Below are positions 60,964 to 64,000 of a DNA stretch of 64,000 nucleotides, in pieces. The DNA is from Microbacterium oryzae (GTDB taxonomy: Bacteria > Actinomycetota > Actinomycetes > Actinomycetales > Microbacteriaceae), in contig NZ_JAUEPM010000001.1 of NCBI RefSeq assembly GCF_030406385.1, positions 620,001 through 684,000 on the forward strand. The letters run 5' to 3'. Positions within the stretch are counted from its first letter, which is position 1. Each line of letters begins with the position of its first letter. The notes beneath the pieces are model-generated. The model did not search any database, was not told where the DNA came from, and was given only the letters and a program-made list of their open reading frames with translations. The position numbers and the translations under genes were made by a program.

Positions 60964-62550
60964 GTGACGGAACCGGACATGTCCACGACCCAGGGCAAGA
61001 TCGCCGACCTGCGCGCCCGCTACGACGAGGCCGTCGTGCAGGCGGAGGTCAAGGCCCAGGAGAAGCAGCACGCCAAGAACAAGCTGACCGCGCGCGAGCG
61101 CATCGAGCTGCTCGTCGACCACGGCTCGTTCGTCGAGTTCGACGAGTACGTGCGGCACCGCACCACCGCCTTCGGCATGGATCGCTCCCGCCCCTACGGC
61201 GACTCGGTCGTGACGGGCGTGGGCACCATCCACGGCCGCACGGTCGCGGTGTACGCGCAGGACTTCTCCACCTTCGGCGGATCGCTCGGCGAGGTCGCCG
61301 GCGACAAGATCATCAAGATCATGGAGTTCGCCCTCCGCGGCGGCATGCCCATCATCGGCATCCTCGACTCCGGCGGCGCGCGCATCCAGGAGGGCGTGGT
61401 CGCGCTCGGGAAGTACGGCGAGATCTTCCGCCTCAACACCGCGGCCTCCGGCGTCATCCCGCAGATCTCGATCATCATGGGCCCCGCGGCTGGCGGCGCC
61501 GTCTACTCGCCCGCCCTCACCGACTTCGTCATCATGGTCGACAAGACCAGCCAGATGTTCGTCACCGGCCCCGACGTCATCAAGACGGTGACCGGCGAGG
61601 ACGTCGGCATGGAGGAGCTCGGCGGAGCGCACACCCACAACACGCGCTCCGGCGTCGCGCATTACCTGGCGGAGGACGAGGACGACGCGCTCGACTACGC
61701 GCGCACGCTCCTGGGGTTCCTCCCCGACAACAACATGGCCGACGCCCCGACCTACGAGTCGGCGTTCGAGTTCGAGACCACCGACACCGACCGTCAGCTC
61801 AACACGCTGGTGCCGGACTCGCCGAACCAGCCGTACGACATCCACGAGGTCATCGCACGCACCGTCGACGACGGCGAGTTCCTCGAGGTGCAGCCGCTGT
61901 TCGCTCCCAACATCGTCATCGGCTTCGGCCGGGTCGAGGGACGCACGGTGGGGATCATCGCCAATCAGCCCTCGCAGATGGCGGGCACGCTGAACATCGA
62001 GGCGGGCGAGAAGGCCTCCCGCTTCGTGCGGTTCTGCGACGCGTTCTCCATCCCGATCGTCACCCTCGTCGACGTGCCCGGCTACCTGCCCGGCACCGAC
62101 CAGGAGTGGACGGGCGTCATCCGCCGCGGTGCGAAGCTCCTCTACGCGTATGCGGAGGCGACGGTTCCGCTCGTCACCGTCATCCTGCGGAAGGCCTACG
62201 GCGGCGCGTACATCGTCATGGGCTCGAAGCAGCTCGGCGCCGACATCAACCTCGCGTGGCCGACGGCCGAGATCGCGGTGATGGGCGGCCAGGGCGCGGT
62301 GAACATCCTCTACCGCGGCGAGCTGCGGAAGGCGGAGGAGGCCGGTGAGGACGTCGCAGCAGTGCGCACGCGCCTCGCGAACGAGTACACGTACAACGTG
62401 GCGAGCCCGTTCCTCGCCGCCGAGCGCGGCGAGCTCGACGGCATCATCGAGCCGGCCGCCACGCGCGTGTCGATCGCGAAGGCGCTGCGGTCGCTTCGCG
62501 GCAAGCGCGCCGAGCTGCCGCCGAAGAAGCACGGGAACATCCCGCTCTAG
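60964..62550 (+). CDS. accD: Acyl-CoA carboxylase beta (carboxyltransferase) subunit
   Basis: A 528-residue biotin-dependent carboxyltransferase that carboxylates acetyl-, propionyl- or longer acyl-CoA for fatty-acid synthesis. The [20 protein letters not shown] opening, [27 protein letters not shown] (oxyanion hole), [11 protein letters not shown] and [11 protein letters not shown] motifs are those of AccD5-type proteins. GTG 60964 follows TAGGGT by 7 nt. The epsilon-subunit gene follows, as in actinobacterial AccD5-AccE5. The biotinylated alpha subunit is not in the window. Acyl-chain preference cannot be read off without a model (residue at the AccD5 Asp437 position). Confidence 0.96.
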   Translation: MTEPDMSTTQGKIADLRARYDEAVVQAEVKAQEKQHAKNKLTARERIELLVDHGSFVEFDEYVRHRTTAFGMDRSRPYGDSVVTGVGTIHGRTVAVYAQDFSTFGGSLGEVAGDKIIKIMEFALRGGMPIIGILDSGGARIQEGVVALGKYGEIFRLNTAASGVIPQISIIMGPAAGGAVYSPALTDFVIMVDKTSQMFVTGPDVIKTVTGEDVGMEELGGAHTHNTRSGVAHYLAEDEDDALDYARTLLGFLPDNNMADAPTYESAFEFETTDTDRQLNTLVPDSPNQPYDIHEVIARTVDDGEFLEVQPLFAPNIVIGFGRVEGRTVGIIANQPSQMAGTLNIEAGEKASRFVRFCDAFSIPIVTLVDVPGYLPGTDQEWTGVIRRGAKLLYAYAEATVPLVTVILRKAYGGAYIVMGSKQLGADINLAWPTAEIAVMGGQGAVNILYRGELRKAEEAGEDVAAVRTRLANEYTYNVASPFLAAERGELDGIIEPAATRVSIAKALRSLRGKRAELPPKKHGNIPL

Positions 62551-62563
62551 CGGGAGCCGATCC

Positions 62564-62779
62564 ATGTCGCAGCAGAACGACATCCCCCGCATCGACGTCG
62601 TGCGCGGCACCCCCACCGACGAGGAGCTCGCGGCGCTCATCGCCGTCGTCTCGGAGGCGTACGCCACGGAGGCCGCCACCGCGGTCGTCGAGGACGCGCC
62701 AGCCGCCGACGCGTGGACGCACGCCCGACGCCTGCGCCGCCCCCTCGCCCGGGGCGCGTGGGGCCGCTTCCGGGGCTGA
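62564..62779 (+). CDS. accE: Acyl-CoA carboxylase epsilon subunit
   Basis: A 71-residue protein with the epsilon-subunit signature near the N-terminus (IDVVRGTPTDEELAALIAVV) and a basic tail. In actinobacteria the epsilon subunit stabilises the alpha-beta carboxylase complex. It begins 13 bp after accD with GGGAG 8 nt before the ATG. The stop is immediately followed by the first unit of a 73-bp tandem repeat. Small size would make it easy to miss. Confidence 0.88.
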   Translation: MSQQNDIPRIDVVRGTPTDEELAALIAVVSEAYATEAATAVVEDAPAADAWTHARRLRRPLARGAWGRFRG

Positions 62780-63122
62780 GCCCCCATTCCGCGAGTTCCG
62801 CACCACCGGCACGCCAGGCCATCCACTCGATGGTGCCGAACTCGCCTTCCCAGCCCCCATTCCGCGAGTTCCGCACCACCGGCACGCCAGGCCATCCACT
62901 CGATGGTGCCGAACTCGCCTTCCCAGCCCCCATTCCGTGAGTTCCGCACCACCGGCACGCGAGGCCATCCACTCGATGGTGCCGAACTCGCCTTCCCAGC
63001 CCCCATTCCGTGAGTTCCGCACCACCGGCACGCGAGGCCATCCACTCGATGGTGCCGAACTCGCCTTCCCAGCCCCCATTCCGCGAGTTCCGCACCACCG
63101 GCACGCCAGGCCATCCACTCGG
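62780..63122. repeat. 73-bp tandem repeat, four full copies plus a partial fifth
   Basis: Units begin with GCCCCCATTCC at 62780, 62853, 62926, 62999 and 63072, an exact 73-bp period; the fifth copy breaks off about 63122. Units 1, 2 and 5 share GCGAGTTCC and GCCAGG, units 3 and 4 share GTGAGTTCC and GCGAGG. Each unit holds an inverted repeat, GCGAGTTCCGCACCA and TGGTGCCGAACTCGC (one mismatch), around a roughly 25-nt loop. The period is not a multiple of three and the frame shifts at each copy, so it is not a coding repeat. No unique spacers, so not a CRISPR. It occupies most of the gap after accE. Confidence 0.95.
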
Positions 63123-63128
63123 TGGCGG

Positions 63129-63162
63129 GCGGATGTCCCCCGAAATACCTACAGACATCCGC
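63129..63162. repeat. Perfect 9-bp inverted repeat over a candidate promoter
   Basis: GCGGATGTC (63129-63137) and GACATCCGC (63154-63162) flank a 16-nt loop. The right arm overlaps a candidate minus 35 element (CAGACA 63152-63157), so the palindrome could be an operator or, if transcribed, a hairpin closing the repeat array. Confidence 0.5.
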
Positions 63163-63180
63163 TTGCGGGTTTTCCATACT
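63152..63180 (+). promoter_or_regulatory. Candidate promoter of the structured non-coding stretch
   Basis: CAGACA (63152-63157), 17 nt, CATACT (63175-63180). Four of six minus 35 bases match TTGACA and the minus 10 matches TATAAT at four of six. CATACT is also the minus 10 of the secreted-protein gene at 50965. Predicted start near 63187. Confidence 0.4.
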
Positions 63181-63186
63181 GAATAC

Positions 63187-63308
63187 GGAAACGCTTTGCG
63201 TTGGCCGCCCCATCTGCTCCAGGGTAGGCGGATGGGCTGTCGGCCCTCCCGCGGACGGTTTTCGGGTAACCGTCCGCACCGGCCGGGGGTGAATGATCAC
63301 CCCCGGCC
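63187..63308 (+). ncRNA. Candidate structured small RNA ending in a strong hairpin
   Basis: About 120 nt without a plausible gene but dense in pairing. AACGC/GCGTT forms a small hairpin at about 63190-63202. An outer GGCCG (63203-63207) pairs with CGGCC (63241-63245) around an inner 9-bp CCCATCTGC (63209-63217) with GCGGATGGG (63228-63236). A 10-bp hairpin (63251-63277) and a 12-bp hairpin (63281-63308) follow. A candidate promoter precedes it. No known RNA family was recognised. It could equally be only a compound terminator for the acc operon. Confidence 0.35.
63251..63308. terminator. Double-hairpin bidirectional terminator after the acc operon
   Basis: GCGGACGGTT (63251-63260) pairs perfectly with AACCGTCCGC (63268-63277) around a 7-nt loop. 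Then GGCCGGGGGTGA (63281-63292) pairs perfectly with TCACCCCCGGCC (63297-63308) around a 4-nt loop, followed by CTTTCCGTTCC. The second stem is the strongest hairpin in the window and lies between convergent genes, so it should stop transcription from both sides. Confidence 0.8.
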
Positions 63309-63361
63309 CTTTCCGTTCCCCCGCAGCGCTCGGACGCCCCGCCGGGTGGAGCGCTGACGGC

Positions 63362-64000
63362 TCAGCTCGGGCGAGGGATCTCGTGCCAGAGCGCGACGGC
63401 GTCCTCGTCGGAGAGCTCGACTCCCGCGCGCCCCACGACCGTCACCGCGATCTCCGGATGGGGCGCCGCCCGGATGATGAGGCGCGGCGCGTCGGTCGCG
63501 GCGAGGGTCGCCGCGAGCTCGGCCCGGACGGTGGCGAGTTGCGCCTCGTCGAGGTCGTCCACGCCGCCCTCGTCGAGCACGGTGACGGTGGCGCCACGCC
63601 GCCGGAGGCCCGCGATCGCCGCGCGCACCTCGTCGTCCATGAGCTTCGGCGCCCGCAGCTCGTCGCGCAGCGTTCCCTCGGCGATCCACGCCTCGTTCCG
63701 CTCCTCGTCGGCGAGCGCGCCGCCCGAGGCGATGACCTGCGTGAGGACGGGGCCCGCCACCTCGAGCGCGTACTGCACGCGCTCGCGGCGCTCCCGCCGG
63801 CGCATCATCTGCGCGGACTGCCACGCCGCTGACGCCTGCTGCAGGCTCGCGAGCTTGACCGTGTCGGCGTACGCGCGGTCCGTCGAGAGCTGCATGAGCT
63901 GCGCGACGGCGACCCAGAGCACGGAGCCGACCAGGCCGAAGGACAGCGCGGAGCCCAGGCCGATGAGCGCCGAGCTCGCCGCGCTCATCGCCACGATGCC
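63362..64000 (-). CDS. Unrecognised membrane-anchored protein, N-terminus beyond window
   Basis: At least 210 residues, open at the window edge; a GTG at 63994 is the first visible start but the frame continues upstream. A hydrophobic segment near the N-terminus (SALIGLGSALSFGLVGSVLWVAVA, given in part) precedes a basic, charged helix with RRRERRERVQYAL, and then a soluble alpha/beta part with IAGLRRRGATVTVLDE and LIIRAAPHPEIAVTVVG. The last stretch resembles the beta strands of a GHKL ATPase fold, but N-, G1- and G2-box residues are absent. I do not recognise the family. It converges on the acc operon across the terminator. Confidence 0.6.
   Translation of the reverse strand, partial: GIVAMSAASSALIGLGSALSFGLVGSVLWVAVAQLMQLSTDRAYADTVKLASLQQASAAWQSAQMMRRRERRERVQYALEVAGPVLTQVIASGGALADEERNEAWIAEGTLRDELRAPKLMDDEVRAAIAGLRRRGATVTVLDEGGVDDLDEAQLATVRAELAATLAATDAPRLIIRAAPHPEIAVTVVGRAGVELSDEDAVALWHEIPRPS

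Noticed and set aside
62780..63122. CRISPR array
   Set aside because: The 73-bp units are directly adjacent without unique spacers, and no cas gene is present.
62444..63158. Proteins with repeated Trp/Gly-rich segments translated from the repeat array
   Set aside because: The 73-bp period moves the frame by one base per copy, so each apparent protein reads the repeats in successive frames. There is no ribosome site or codon bias of a real gene.
63187..63308. Known RNA such as 6C RNA, SRP RNA or a tRNA
   Set aside because: The two C-rich-loop hairpins of 6C, the conserved SRP tetraloop helix and any cloverleaf are absent, so no known family was assigned.

Overview
The window is a 64 kb, very GC-rich stretch from a high-GC Gram-positive bacterium, most likely a member of the Microbacteriaceae (Microbacterium or a close relative). 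Evidence: almost exclusively G/C-ending codons, many GTG starts, a WhiB regulator, DUF3499, DUF5719, RDD and SpoIIM-family membrane proteins, a biotin-dependent acyl-CoA carboxylase with an epsilon subunit, and a fused RmlC-RmlD. No rRNA, tRNA, insertion sequence, prophage gene or CRISPR array was found. Gene identities rest on recognising motifs and family-like sequence by eye; no database search was run.

Layout. 1-3.1 kb: katG (cut by the window edge) and its regulator furA, divergent from an aquaporin-like channel. 3.1-11.6 kb: a conserved envelope/housekeeping block (RDD, SpoIIM-like, DUF3499, zincin-like protein, DUF5719, a 931-residue membrane glycosyltransferase, whiB, manA). 11.6-57.7 kb: a large cell-surface polysaccharide region. 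57.7-62.8 kb: a conserved metabolic block (purE, birA, PH-domain protein, purK, accD, accE). 62.8-63.3 kb: a 73-bp tandem repeat followed by a highly structured non-coding stretch. 63.4-64 kb: an unrecognised gene open at the window edge. The two flanking blocks recall, in content and order, the mycobacterial neighbourhood running from manA/whiB2 to purE/purK/birA/accD5/accE5, so the polysaccharide genes look like an expansion inside a conserved actinobacterial core.

The polysaccharide region carries sugar-nucleotide synthesis (rmlA, rmlB, fused rmlCD for dTDP-L-rhamnose; glf for UDP-galactofuranose; ugd for UDP-glucuronate; manA for mannose phosphates). It also has a GlfT2-like and a GlfT1-like galactofuranosyltransferase pair, about ten further glycosyltransferases, two Wzm/Wzt-type ABC exporters, two O-antigen-ligase/polymerase-like membrane proteins, two SGNH-fused O-acyltransferases, one hexapeptide acyltransferase, and an LCP-family ligase that could attach finished polymer to peptidoglycan. 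Three times the locus repeats one theme: a polyprenyl-phosphate-sugar-synthase-like GT2, a GtrA-type membrane protein and one or two very large polytopic membrane proteins. This resembles three-component systems that decorate glycans on the outer face of the membrane. Inference: the region builds at least two exported, rhamnose- and galactofuranose-containing, acylated wall polysaccharides.

Expression architecture is unusually clear. Twelve first-in-transcript genes have a TANNNT hexamer ending 6-7 nt before an ATG or GTG, as expected for leaderless mRNAs. Downstream genes in operons overlap their predecessor by ATGA, GTGA or TGATG. Convergent gene pairs either abut or overlap, or are separated by long interrupted palindromes.
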